NCBI RefSeq assembly: GCF_001425205.1 | Contig: NZ_LMDW01000002.1 | Location: 301,541 to 337,321 of the forward strand | Length of the DNA stretch: 35,781 bases | Direction of reading: 5' to 3' | Source of the DNA: Variovorax sp. Root411 | Lineage (GTDB): Bacteria; Pseudomonadota; Gammaproteobacteria; Burkholderiales; Burkholderiaceae_C | Part shown: piece by piece, positions 1 to 7,680 of the stretch | How the letters are laid out: every line of letters starts with the position of its first letter | Numbering within the stretch: position 1 is the first letter of the stretch | Program-made: the position numbers and the translations under genes | Notes under the pieces: generated by a model | Database searches by the model: none | What the model saw: the letters and a program-made list of their open reading frames with translations, nothing else | What the model was told of the DNA's origin: nothing

Positions 1-465
1 GAGCCGCTGCCCACGCTGGAGAACCTCGCGCGCTACTGCCTGGCGAACGGCCATCTGCTGAACATCGAGATCAAGCCCACGCCGGGCGCCGAGCGCGAAA
101 CCGGCGAGGTGGTGGCGCGCGAGGCTGCGCGCCTGTGGCAAGGCGCAGCCGTGCCGCCGCTGCTCACGTCCTTCCAGGTCGAATCGCTGAAAGGCGCGCA
201 AGCGGTGCAGCCGGAACTGCCGCGCGGCCTGCTGCTCGACACGCTGCGGCACGGCTGGCTCGAAGCCGCGCAGCAGTTGGGTTGCGTGGCCATCGTCTGC
301 AACCACGCGCTGTGGGACGCCGCAGTGGTGGCGCAGGTGCACGGCGCCGGCATGCGCGCGCTGAGCTACACGGTGAACGACGAATGGGCGGCGCAGCGGC
401 TGATCGGCCTGGGTACCGACGGCATCATCACCGACCGGGTCGACCTGTTCAGCCCGGCCGGCTGA
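1..465 (+). CDS. ugpQ: Glycerophosphodiester phosphodiesterase, 3' part (5' end outside window)
   Basis: The frame is open from the first base, so the start lies upstream; 154 residues are visible. GDPD enzymes hydrolyse glycerophosphodiesters to glycerol-3-phosphate and an alcohol. Visible hallmarks are the strand LNIEIKP near residue 20, whose Glu and Lys match the conserved metal/substrate-binding motif of the TIM barrel, the LLTSFQ strand, the ALSYTVND segment near the end and the terminal GTDGIITDRVD, all typical of the bacterial UgpQ type. The N-terminal catalytic HRG motif is not in the window. The gene ends 52 bases before the MscS-type gene on the same strand. The family is clear; the exact substrate is inferred. 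Confidence 0.88.
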   Translation, partial: EPLPTLENLARYCLANGHLLNIEIKPTPGAERETGEVVAREAARLWQGAAVPPLLTSFQVESLKGAQAVQPELPRGLLLDTLRHGWLEAAQQLGCVAIVCNHALWDAAVVAQVHGAGMRALSYTVNDEWAAQRLIGLGTDGIITDRVDLFSPAG

Positions 466-505
466 GGCGCACGTTTCTTACAGGCATTTACCTCATCGCC
501 GCTTC

Positions 506-511
506 TATGAT
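506..511 (+). promoter_or_regulatory. Candidate -10 box (TATGAT) just upstream of the MscS-type gene
   Basis: TATGAT lies 6 bases before the ATG at 518. A start point 6-7 bases after it would fall on or next to the start codon, implying a leaderless transcript. No convincing -35 hexamer lies at 16-18 bases, so this is weak. Confidence 0.3.
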
Positions 512-517
512 GCGGCC

Positions 518-2983
518 ATGAATCGGACCTCTCGCCTGGCGGGCTGCGGCCTCGCCATCCTGCTGGCCCTGTCGATGTACTGCGCATTCGCGCAGCCCGA
601 TGCCAGCATCAACGCCGGCAACGGCAATCCCAACAACAGCGCCAGCGCCGCCGCAGCAGCCCCCGCGCCCACCGTGGCCGAATTGCGGGCGCAATTCAAC
701 AAGCTCACCGCCGACCCGGGCAAGGGCAGCAACGCCGAGGACGACCCGCGCAAGCAAATCGGGCAAATCAACGACATCGGCGCGCAGGCGGACAAATTCG
801 TCGCCGCGCGCACCGGCGACCTCGCAGACCTCAACGCTCGGCTGGGCGAGCTCGGTAACCCGCCCGCTGCCGGCACCACCGAAGACCCCGGCATCACGCG
901 CCAGCGCGCGCAGCTGACGAAGGAGCGCAACGCGCTCGACGCCGACATCCGGCTCGCGAAGCTGCTGTCTATCGACGTGCGCCAGCGCGGCGCCGACTTG
1001 GTGACGCAGCGGCGCGCGCTGTTCGAGGCCCAGCTCACCGAGCGCGCGGCCTCGCCACTCACCGACGCCTTCTGGAACGATCTGCAGGAGGCCTGGCCCG
1101 ACGACCTGGAGCGGCTGCAGTCCATGGGCACGGCCCTCGGCGACGGCATCGAACAGGCGTTGGCACCCGCGTCGCGCACGGCTGTGATCGCCGCGCTGAT
1201 CGGCGCGCTGCTGCTGGCCTTCCTGGGCGTCTGGGGCGCCGAGCACCTGCTGGCGCGGCTCTCCATGCGGGTGCTGCCGGCCGGCCGGCTGCGCCGCTCG
1301 CTGCTGGTGATCGCCATCGTCGCGAGCCACGTGCTGTTGGTGGCGGTGGCCGCGCACGGCTTCGTGGAGGTGCTCAAGACCTACGCCACCTGGGACCCGC
1401 AGGCGCGCAAGGCGCTGCAATCGGCGGCGCAGGCGCTGACCTTCATGGCCTTCGTCATCGGCCTGGGCCGCGCGCTGCTGGCCACTTCCCGCCCCTCGTG
1501 GCGGCTGCCGCCGATCCCCGACGCCACGGCCAGCCGGCTTGCGGCACTGCCCTGGCTGGTGGCGCTGGTGGCGGCACTGGCCTGGACACCGGCCGAGATC
1601 AACGCGCTGATCGACGCCAGCTTCGCCGCCGTGGTGACCACGCACGTGCTGACGGCGCTGGTGCTGACCGCCCTGGTGGGCACGGTGATCTATCGGCTCA
1701 AGGCGTTGCGCGCCGACGCGCCCGAGGCCGGCCTGCCCGAGCGGCCGATGTGGGTCGGCCTGCTGGTGGCGCTGATCGGCATGCTGATGATCGCCATCTG
1801 GGTGCTGGTGGCGCTGGGCTACGTGGCGCTGGGCAGCTTCCTGGCCTCGCAGCTGACCTGGAGCGGCATCGTGGCCGCGGCCTTCTACGTGCTGTTCAAG
1901 TTCGCCGACGACGTGTTCATGGCCGGCGTGGCCTCGCGCAGCACCTTCGGCCAGAAGCTGCAGAAGAGCTTCGGCCTCGCACCGCAGACACTGGACCAAG
2001 CGGCCACGGTGCTGTCGGGCATCAGCCGCGTGGCGCTGTTCGTCTACATGCTGATCGCGCTGGCCGCGCCGCTGGGCACATCTCCGAGCGAAGTGTTCCA
2101 GCGCAGCGGCAAGCTCGGCACCGGCGTGAAGGTGGGCGAATTCCAGCTGGTGCCGGGCGCGATCCTGAGCGCGATCGCGGTGGCGGTGGTGGGCTTCATC
2201 GTGCTGCGCATCTTCAAGCGCTGGCTCACGCGCAGCTACCTGCCGAACACGCAGTTCGAGCCGGGCATGCAGAGTTCGATCACCACGCTGCTGGGCTACG
2301 TGGGCGGCATTCTGGTGATCGCGTTCTCTCTGTCGGCGCTGGGCATCGGCATCGAGCGCATCGCGTGGGTGGCGAGCGCGCTGTCGGTGGGTATCGGCTT
2401 CGGGCTGCAGGCGATCGTGCAGAACTTCATCTCCGGGCTGATCCTGCTGGCGGAGCAGCCGGTGAAGGTGGGCGACTGGGTGGTGCTGGGCACGGCCGAG
2501 GGCGACGTGCGGCGCATCAACGTGCGCGCCACCGAGATCCAGCTGGGCGACCGTTCGACGCTCATCGTGCCGAACTCGGAGTTCATTACCAAGACGGTTC
2601 GCAACATGACGCTGGCCAACGCCGAGGGCCGTGTGCTGATCCGCTTGCCGATGCCGCTGACCACCGACGCGCAGCGCGTGCGCGACCTGATCCTTGCGGC
2701 CTGCAAGGCGCACGAAGGCGTGCTGGAAACGCCGGCGCCATCGCTCACGCTCGAGGGCATCGAGAACGGGCTGCTGATCTTCCAGGCGATCGCCTACGTG
2801 GCGAGCCCCCGGCTCGCGGGCGGCGTGCGCAGCGACCTGCTGTTCGTGATCCTCGACGAGCTCAGGAAGGCCGCGCTGCCGATGGCGACGCCGACCACGT
2901 TCATGATGGCGCCCTCCGAGCCGGCCGCGGCGGCGCCGGCGCCCGCGACGTCCAACTCGCCGATCCCCGGCATGCCGACCTGA
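518..2983 (+). CDS. MscS-family mechanosensitive channel with large periplasmic DUF3772-type N-terminus
   Basis: 821 residues. Residues 1-25 form a signal peptide ending AFA. A polar, charged, probably coiled-coil periplasmic region follows to about residue 215, including a FWNDLQEAWP stretch typical of DUF3772 proteins. Many hydrophobic segments occupy roughly 220-640. The MscS core begins near residue 590: the pore-helix-like stretch with IGFGLQAIVQNFISG is at about 625-640, followed by the beta domain with VKVGDWV and the IPNSEF motif. The C-terminus is Ala/Pro-rich. This architecture resembles the large MscK/YjeP-type channels rather than the short MscS. Such channels release solutes on hypo-osmotic shock; gating specificity here is inferred. 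No Shine-Dalgarno is obvious before the ATG. It appears to be a single-gene unit. Confidence 0.9.
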   Translation: MNRTSRLAGCGLAILLALSMYCAFAQPDASINAGNGNPNNSASAAAAAPAPTVAELRAQFNKLTADPGKGSNAEDDPRKQIGQINDIGAQADKFVAARTGDLADLNARLGELGNPPAAGTTEDPGITRQRAQLTKERNALDADIRLAKLLSIDVRQRGADLVTQRRALFEAQLTERAASPLTDAFWNDLQEAWPDDLERLQSMGTALGDGIEQALAPASRTAVIAALIGALLLAFLGVWGAEHLLARLSMRVLPAGRLRRSLLVIAIVASHVLLVAVAAHGFVEVLKTYATWDPQARKALQSAAQALTFMAFVIGLGRALLATSRPSWRLPPIPDATASRLAALPWLVALVAALAWTPAEINALIDASFAAVVTTHVLTALVLTALVGTVIYRLKALRADAPEAGLPERPMWVGLLVALIGMLMIAIWVLVALGYVALGSFLASQLTWSGIVAAAFYVLFKFADDVFMAGVASRSTFGQKLQKSFGLAPQTLDQAATVLSGISRVALFVYMLIALAAPLGTSPSEVFQRSGKLGTGVKVGEFQLVPGAILSAIAVAVVGFIVLRIFKRWLTRSYLPNTQFEPGMQSSITTLLGYVGGILVIAFSLSALGIGIERIAWVASALSVGIGFGLQAIVQNFISGLILLAEQPVKVGDWVVLGTAEGDVRRINVRATEIQLGDRSTLIVPNSEFITKTVRNMTLANAEGRVLIRLPMPLTTDAQRVRDLILAACKAHEGVLETPAPSLTLEGIENGLLIFQAIAYVASPRLAGGVRSDLLFVILDELRKAALPMATPTTFMMAPSEPAAAAPAPATSNSPIPGMPT

Positions 2984-3040
2984 GCCTCGTTCCGGCGGCA
3001 GCGCGCAGGCCAGGCTTCCAGGTTCGGAGCTGGCCGGCCC

Positions 3041-3319
3041 TCAGCGGCGCCAGCCGCGCATCGCCAGCCACTGGATGGCGCCGCAGGCCACCACGAGCGC
3101 GGCGTAGGTTGCCATCATCCCGTCGCGCCCGAACACCACGAGGCCGATCACCGACACGCCGACGCCCGCGGCAAAGGTCAGTGCCCACTGCACCCACCAG
3201 CGCGCAGCGCCGGCACGCCCGCCGCCCAGGAACCGCCCGGCAAGAACCAGCACAAGGGCCAGAAAGGCCGCCGGAGCGACGAAATTGAGCAGGTGGTCGA
3301 GGAGGGCCAGCAGGTCCAT
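3041..3319 (-). CDS. Small hypothetical inner-membrane protein
   Basis: About 92 residues from the ATG at 3319 ([11 protein letters not shown]); an alternative ATG at 3349 would add ten basic residues ([10 protein letters not shown]). Three hydrophobic segments are visible: about residues 8-30 ([18 protein letters not shown]), 42-62 and 68-85. No catalytic motif is recognisable and I do not know the family. It is transcribed divergently from hemA and convergently with the upstream channel gene, whose stop is 57 bases away. No clear ribosome binding site supports either start. Codon use resembles its neighbours, and the alternating hydrophobic pattern makes it more likely a gene than a shadow frame. 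Confidence 0.6.
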   Translation of the reverse strand: MDLLALLDHLLNFVAPAAFLALVLVLAGRFLGGGRAGAARWWVQWALTFAAGVGVSVIGLVVFGRDGMMATYAALVVACGAIQWLAMRGWRR

Positions 3320-3419
3320 CGGGAGGGGATTGCGCGTGCGCCGGAACATGCGGCGAAGGTTATGGCTGTCATAGGGAAAGCCATTTGTCCCTCCGCAAGC
3401 CTCGTGCGGCTGCTGATTT

Positions 3420-3425
3420 TATAAT
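3420..3425 (+). promoter_or_regulatory. Perfect -10 box (TATAAT) for hemA, leaderless spacing
   Basis: A consensus TATAAT ends 7 bases before the hemA ATG at 3433, so initiation would be predicted at or within a base of the A of the ATG. No Shine-Dalgarno is present between box and start. A matching -35 is not evident at 17 bases. Confidence 0.5.
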
Positions 3426-3432
3426 CACGGCC

Positions 3433-4704
3433 ATGTCAGTCTGGGCTCTCGGCTTGAACCACACGACCGCGCCGCTCGATCTGCGCGGTCGTTTCGCGTT
3501 CGCGCTCGATCAGATCGCCCCCACGCTGCAGAGCCTGCGCAGTTCCTTTGCCTCCGGCCGCCACCCCCAGGTCGAGGCCGCGATCATCTCCACCTGCAAC
3601 CGCACCGAGATCTATTGCGCCTCGGAACACGCCGCGCTCGACCACACCTTCGGCTGGCTGGCGCAAAGCGGCGGCGTGGCCCCTGCCCTGCTGCGCTCGC
3701 ATGCCTACACCCTGCACGACGACGAAGCCGCGCGCCATGCCTTCCGCGTGGCCAGCGGGCTCGACTCGATGGTGCTCGGCGAAGCCCAGATCCTCGGCCA
3801 GATGAAGGACGCGGTGCGCGCTGCCGAAACGGCCGGCGCGCTCGGCAGCACGCTGAACCAGCTGTTCCAGCGCTCCTTTGCGGTGGCCAAGGAAGTCCGC
3901 ACGGCCACCGAGATCGGCGCGCACTCCATCAGCATGGCCGCCGCGGCGGTCCGGTTGGCCAGCCAGCTCTTCGAAGACCTTCATCAGACACGCGTGCTGT
4001 TCGTCGGCGCGGGCGAAATGATCGACCTCGCGGCCACGCACTTCGCGGCCAGGGAACCCAAATCGATCGCTATTGCCAACCGCACGCTCGAGCGCGGCGA
4101 GAAGCTGGCTTCGCGCTTCGGCGGCGAGGCGATGCGCCTGGCCGACCTGCCGGCGCGGCTCGCCGAGTTCGACATCGTCGTGAGCTGCACGGCGAGCACG
4201 CTGCCGATCATCGGCCTGGGCGCCGTTGAGCGTGCGCTCAAGGCGCGCAAGCACCGCCCGATGTTCATGGTCGACCTGGCCGTGCCGCGCGACATCGAGC
4301 CCGAAGTGAAGGCGCTCGAGGACATCTACCTCTACACCGTCGACGACCTCGCCCAGGTCGTGCAACAGGGCCAGGCCAACCGCCAGGCAGCCGTCGCGCA
4401 GGCCGAAGTCATCATCGACGCCGGCGTGCAGAGCTTCATGCACTGGCTGGGCCAGCGCGGCACCGTGCCGCTGATCCAGCAGCTCAACGCGCAGGCCGAT
4501 GAATGGCGCGCCGCCGAAATGGCGCGCGCCCGCAAGCTGCTGGCCAGGGGCGAATCGGTCGATGCCGTGCTCGAAGCCATGTCGCGCGGGCTTACGCAGA
4601 AGATGATGCATGGCGCCATGGCCGAGCTGCACGCGGGCGATGCCGCCTCGCGCGAACAGACGGCGCAGGCCATCTCGCGCCTGTTCCTGCGCAAAGAGCG
4701 TTAG
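3433..4704 (+). CDS. hemA: Glutamyl-tRNA reductase
   Basis: 423 residues. Reduces glutamyl-tRNA(Glu) to glutamate-1-semialdehyde with NADPH, the first committed step of C5-pathway haem synthesis. The start [18 protein letters not shown] is the classical HemA N-terminus. The catalytic Cys is residue 55 in STCNRTE, and [16 protein letters not shown] follows at about 112-127. The NADP-binding Rossmann loop VGAGEM lies near residue 190, and a helical dimerisation domain ends in RLFLRKER. The frame is open upstream to 3385, but that extension contains the TATAAT box and is not family-like. prfA follows after 96 bases and then prmC, the widespread hemA-prfA-prmC arrangement, linking haem synthesis with translation termination genes. 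Confidence 0.97.
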   Translation: MSVWALGLNHTTAPLDLRGRFAFALDQIAPTLQSLRSSFASGRHPQVEAAIISTCNRTEIYCASEHAALDHTFGWLAQSGGVAPALLRSHAYTLHDDEAARHAFRVASGLDSMVLGEAQILGQMKDAVRAAETAGALGSTLNQLFQRSFAVAKEVRTATEIGAHSISMAAAAVRLASQLFEDLHQTRVLFVGAGEMIDLAATHFAAREPKSIAIANRTLERGEKLASRFGGEAMRLADLPARLAEFDIVVSCTASTLPIIGLGAVERALKARKHRPMFMVDLAVPRDIEPEVKALEDIYLYTVDDLAQVVQQGQANRQAAVAQAEVIIDAGVQSFMHWLGQRGTVPLIQQLNAQADEWRAAEMARARKLLARGESVDAVLEAMSRGLTQKMMHGAMAELHAGDAASREQTAQAISRLFLRKER

Positions 4705-4750
4705 CGACGCTCGTCGTCGCCAGGCCCGATCGGCCGCGGTCTTCATGCGC

Positions 4751-4784
4751 GCTGCCCTCTTGCGGCAGCATCTCCACATTTTTT
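4751..4784 (+). terminator. Weak hairpin plus T-run between hemA and prfA
   Basis: GCTGCC (4751-4756) pairs with GGCAGC (4764-4769) around a 7-base loop, and six Ts follow at 4779-4784. The T-run starts about ten bases after the stem, so efficiency as an intrinsic terminator is doubtful; it may only attenuate hemA-prfA read-through. Confidence 0.3.
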
Positions 4785-4800
4785 CGAGCCCCGTTCCTCC

Positions 4801-5889
4801 GTGAAATCCTTTCTGCGCCACCAACTCGAACGCTACGCCCAACGTTTGGGCGAGCTCGACTTCCTGCTCTCGCGCGAAGACATCATGAGCGACATGGCGC
4901 AGTACCGCACCATCTCGCGCGAGCATGCCGAGGTCACGCAGATCGCCGGCCGCTACGAGCGCTACAGGCAGCGCGAGGCCGACATCGCCGGTGCGACGGA
5001 AATGCTCGACGACCCCGACATGGCCGAGATGGCAAAGGAAGAAATCGCGGGCGCCGAAGCCGAGCTGGTGCAGCTCGAAGAAGAACTGCAGCGATTGCTG
5101 CTGCCCAAGGACCCCGACGACGCGCGCAACGCCTTCCTCGAAATCCGCGCCGGCACCGGCGGCGACGAATCGGCCCTGTTCGCGGGCGACCTGCTGCGCA
5201 TGTACACGCGCTACTGCGAGCGTGCCGGCTGGCGCTGCGAGGTGGTGAGCGAAAGCGAAAGCGAACTCGGTGGCTACAAGGAAGTGGTGATCCGCATCGT
5301 CGGCGACGAGGTGTTCGGCCACCTGCGCTTCGAGTCGGGCGGCCACCGCGTTCAGCGCGTGCCGGCGACCGAAACGCAAGGCCGCATCCACACCAGCGCC
5401 TGCACGGTCGCCGTGCTGGCCGAGCCCGACGAGACCGTGGCCGTGCAGATCAACCCGGCCGACCTGCGCATCGACACCTACCGCGCCAGCGGCGCGGGCG
5501 GACAGCACATCAACAAGACCGACTCGGCCGTGCGCATCACGCACATCCCGACCGGCATCGTGGCCGAGTGCCAGGACGACCGCAGCCAGCACCGCAACAA
5601 GGCGAAGGCGCTGCAGGTGCTGTCGGCGCGCATCCAGGAGAAGGACCGCAGCGAGCGGGCGGCCAAGGACGCCGCCATGCGCAAGGGCCTGATCGGCAGC
5701 GGCGACCGCTCGGACCGCATCCGCACCTACAACTTTCCGCAGGGCCGGCTCACCGACCACCGCATCAACCTCACGCTCTACAAGCTGCTCGCGATCATGG
5801 AAGGCGACCTTGGCGACGTGCTCGACGCGTTGCGCGCCGCGCGTGAGGCCGAACAGCTGGCCGAGCTGGAATCGAGCCTGCCAGCGTGA
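4801..5889 (+). CDS. prfA: Peptide chain release factor 1
   Basis: 362 residues from a GTG start ([20 protein letters not shown]), which matches the usual RF1 N-terminus and length. RF1 decodes UAG and UAA and triggers peptidyl-tRNA hydrolysis. The stop-codon recognition tripeptide PAT lies near residues 188-190 in [14 protein letters not shown]. The catalytic GGQ is at about 233-235 in [19 protein letters not shown]2 would have SPF instead of PAT. The N-terminal region to about 110 is helical and charged. The stop codon overlaps the prmC start (TGATG), so the release factor is translationally coupled to the methyltransferase that modifies its GGQ glutamine. Confidence 0.97.
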   Translation: MKSFLRHQLERYAQRLGELDFLLSREDIMSDMAQYRTISREHAEVTQIAGRYERYRQREADIAGATEMLDDPDMAEMAKEEIAGAEAELVQLEEELQRLLLPKDPDDARNAFLEIRAGTGGDESALFAGDLLRMYTRYCERAGWRCEVVSESESELGGYKEVVIRIVGDEVFGHLRFESGGHRVQRVPATETQGRIHTSACTVAVLAEPDETVAVQINPADLRIDTYRASGAGGQHINKTDSAVRITHIPTGIVAECQDDRSQHRNKAKALQVLSARIQEKDRSERAAKDAAMRKGLIGSGDRSDRIRTYNFPQGRLTDHRINLTLYKLLAIMEGDLGDVLDALRAAREAEQLAELESSLPA

Positions 5890-6740
5890 TGACCGCCGAC
5901 GACCCGAAGCCGTCCACCGTGGCGCAGGCGCTGGCCGCGGCCGTCGCGCTGGGCGTGGAGCGGCTCGACGCGCAGTCGCTGCTTCTGCACGCGCTGGGCC
6001 GGGCGCCGCATGACCGCGCCTGGCTGCTGGCACACGACACCGATGCGATGCCCGACGCGGCGTGGTCCGCGCTCTCCGCGCAGTTGTCGCGCCGCCTCGC
6101 GGGCGAGCCGGTCGCCTACCTGCTCGGCGAGAAGGAGTTCCACGGTCTCGCCCTGCACGTCGATCCACGCGTGCTGGTGCCGCGGCCCGACACCGAGACG
6201 CTGGTCGAATGGGCGCTGCAGTGCCTCGAAGGCCATGCCGCTCCGCGCGTGCTCGATCTCGGCACGGGCAGCGGTGCGATCGCACTGGCCCTGCAACATG
6301 CCCGCCGCGATGCGCAAGTCGATGCGGTCGACGCCAGCGCCGACGCATTGGCGGTCGCCCAGGCCAACGCGCAGCGCCTCGGCCTGCCGGTGTGCTTCAC
6401 CGAAGCGAGCTGGCTCGACGGCGCCGGCAGCGGCTACACGGTGATCGCCAGCAACCCGCCGTACATCGCCGCCGGCGATCCGCACCTGCCCGCCCTGCGC
6501 CATGAGCCTTCTTCCGCGCTGGTCGCGGGCGCCGATGGGCTCGACGACATCCGCCAGATCGTGCAGAACGCTCCCGACCACCTCGCCGAAGGCGGCTGGC
6601 TGCTGCTCGAACACGGCCACGACCAAGCCGCATCCGTACGCCAGTTGCTCACCGCGCGCGGTTTCGCCGAAGTGCAAAGCCGCGACGACCTCGCCGGCAT
6701 CCAGCGCTGCTCCGGCGGAATCTGGCGCACGGTGAAATAA
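5889..6740 (+). CDS. prmC: Release factor glutamine N5-methyltransferase
   Basis: 283 residues. Methylates the Gln of the GGQ motif in RF1 and RF2 using S-adenosylmethionine. The N-terminal helical domain (about 1-95) binds the release factor. The SAM-binding motif I VLDLGTGSGAIALAL is near 120-134, and the catalytic NPPY is at 189-192 in ASNPPYIA. The chosen ATG overlaps the prfA stop by one base; a GTG three bases upstream is also possible. Position directly after prfA agrees with the function. Confidence 0.96.
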   Translation: MTADDPKPSTVAQALAAAVALGVERLDAQSLLLHALGRAPHDRAWLLAHDTDAMPDAAWSALSAQLSRRLAGEPVAYLLGEKEFHGLALHVDPRVLVPRPDTETLVEWALQCLEGHAAPRVLDLGTGSGAIALALQHARRDAQVDAVDASADALAVAQANAQRLGLPVCFTEASWLDGAGSGYTVIASNPPYIAAGDPHLPALRHEPSSALVAGADGLDDIRQIVQNAPDHLAEGGWLLLEHGHDQAASVRQLLTARGFAEVQSRDDLAGIQRCSGGIWRTVK

Positions 6741-6769
6741 TCCCCCCAGCCCACTTTTCAGGAGTCCCC

Positions 6770-7102
6770 ATGTCCGACGCCCAGCAACGCATCGACGACC
6801 TCGTCAAAACCAACGACCTCGTGCTCTTCATGAAGGGCAACGCAAGCTTTCCGATGTGCGGTTTCTCGGGCCGCGCGATCCAGATCCTGAAGGCGGTCGG
6901 TGTCGACACCAAGACGCTCAAGACCGTCAACGTGCTCGAAGACGACGGCATCCGCCAGGGCATCAAGGAATACAGCAACTGGCCCACGATCCCGCAGCTC
7001 TACGTGAAGGGCGAGTTCGTCGGCGGCTCGGACATCATGATGGAGATGTACGAATCGGGCGAACTGCAGCAAGTCATCGGCGGCGGCGCCGCCGCGGCCT
7101 GA
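6770..7102 (+). CDS. grxD: Monothiol glutaredoxin, Grx4/GrxD type
   Basis: 110 residues. The active-site CGFS is at residues 30-33 in SFPMCGFSGRAIQIL, with the conserved upstream Lys in FMKGN, the WPTIPQLYVKGEF strand carrying the cis-Pro, and the GGSDIMMEM glutathione-binding end. Members of this family bind a bridging [2Fe-2S] cluster with glutathione and act in Fe-S cluster delivery rather than dithiol reduction. A good Shine-Dalgarno AGGAG at 6760-6764 precedes the ATG. The C-terminus ends in a short GGGAAAA tail. It follows prmC by 29 bases and may be in the same transcription unit. Confidence 0.96.
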   Translation: MSDAQQRIDDLVKTNDLVLFMKGNASFPMCGFSGRAIQILKAVGVDTKTLKTVNVLEDDGIRQGIKEYSNWPTIPQLYVKGEFVGGSDIMMEMYESGELQQVIGGGAAAA

Positions 7103-7118
7103 TTCCACGGGGCCCGCA

Positions 7119-7625
7119 ATGAGCCACGATCACGCGGATCACGGCCATTCGCATAAAGAAGGCGACCCGGCCTGGAAGCACGACGGCGTGCGCGTGATCG
7201 CGGCCAACCAACTCGACGCCAACACCGCCCAGACGCCCGGCATGAACCGGGCAGCGGCCATCAACTTCGCCCGTGTGGGCGCGCAGAAGCTCTGGGCCGG
7301 CACCGTGACCATCCACGCCGACGCCAAGACCGGCGCCCATCATCACGGGCACCTCGAATCGGTAATCTACGTCGTGCGCGGCCGGGCCCGCATGCGCTGG
7401 GGCGAGAAGCTCGAGTTCACGGCCGAGGCCGGACCGGGCGACTTCATCTACGTGCCGCCCTACGTGCCGCACCAGGAAATCAACGCCAGCGCCACCGAAA
7501 CGCTCGAATGCGTGCTGTGCCGCAGCGACGGCGAAGCGGTGGCTGTGAACCTCGACATCGAGCCGGTCGAAAAACCCGAATCGGTACTCTGGGTCGACCC
7601 GACCCATCCGCACGGCGGCGTCTGA
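7119..7625 (+). CDS. Cupin-domain protein with His-rich N-terminus
   Basis: 168 residues. The N-terminus is His/Asp-rich (MSHDHADHGHSHKEG), a likely metal-binding or metal-buffering tail. A single cupin_2 barrel follows: motif 1 resembles HHHGHLESVIYVVRGRARMRWG at about 75-96, and motif 2 resembles GDFIYVPPYVPHQE at about 108-121, together supplying the His/Glu metal ligands. The last part contains a Cys-rich LECVLC stretch. No specific enzyme can be named; isomerase, dioxygenase and regulatory cupins all share this fold. It starts 16 bases after grxD, so co-transcription and a role linked to metal or redox handling are possible but inferred. Confidence 0.85.
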   Translation: MSHDHADHGHSHKEGDPAWKHDGVRVIAANQLDANTAQTPGMNRAAAINFARVGAQKLWAGTVTIHADAKTGAHHHGHLESVIYVVRGRARMRWGEKLEFTAEAGPGDFIYVPPYVPHQEINASATETLECVLCRSDGEAVAVNLDIEPVEKPESVLWVDPTHPHGGV

Positions 7626-7635
7626 GCGTTTTTCC

Positions 7636-7661
7636 GGTGCCGAGTCATGGCACCATGGTGC
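7636..7661. repeat. Overlapping inverted repeats, including the palindrome GCACCATGGTGC, upstream of the CNNM gene
   Basis: GGTGCC (7636-7641) can pair with GGCACC (7649-7654). The second arm also belongs to a perfect 12-base palindrome GCACCATGGTGC (7650-7661), so the two structures are mutually exclusive. It ends 19 bases before the paeA-like ATG. No T-run follows. Confidence 0.4.
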
Positions 7662-7680
7662 TCGTCTTCGACGTGCCACC

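Noticed and set aside
488..2713. Long minus-strand frame opposite the MscS-type gene
   Set aside because: His/Arg/Gln-rich low-complexity translation; the plus strand carries a clear signal peptide, membrane segments and MscS motifs.
3385..3432. Earlier hemA start
   Set aside because: The extension contains the TATAAT box and is absent from the family N-terminus.
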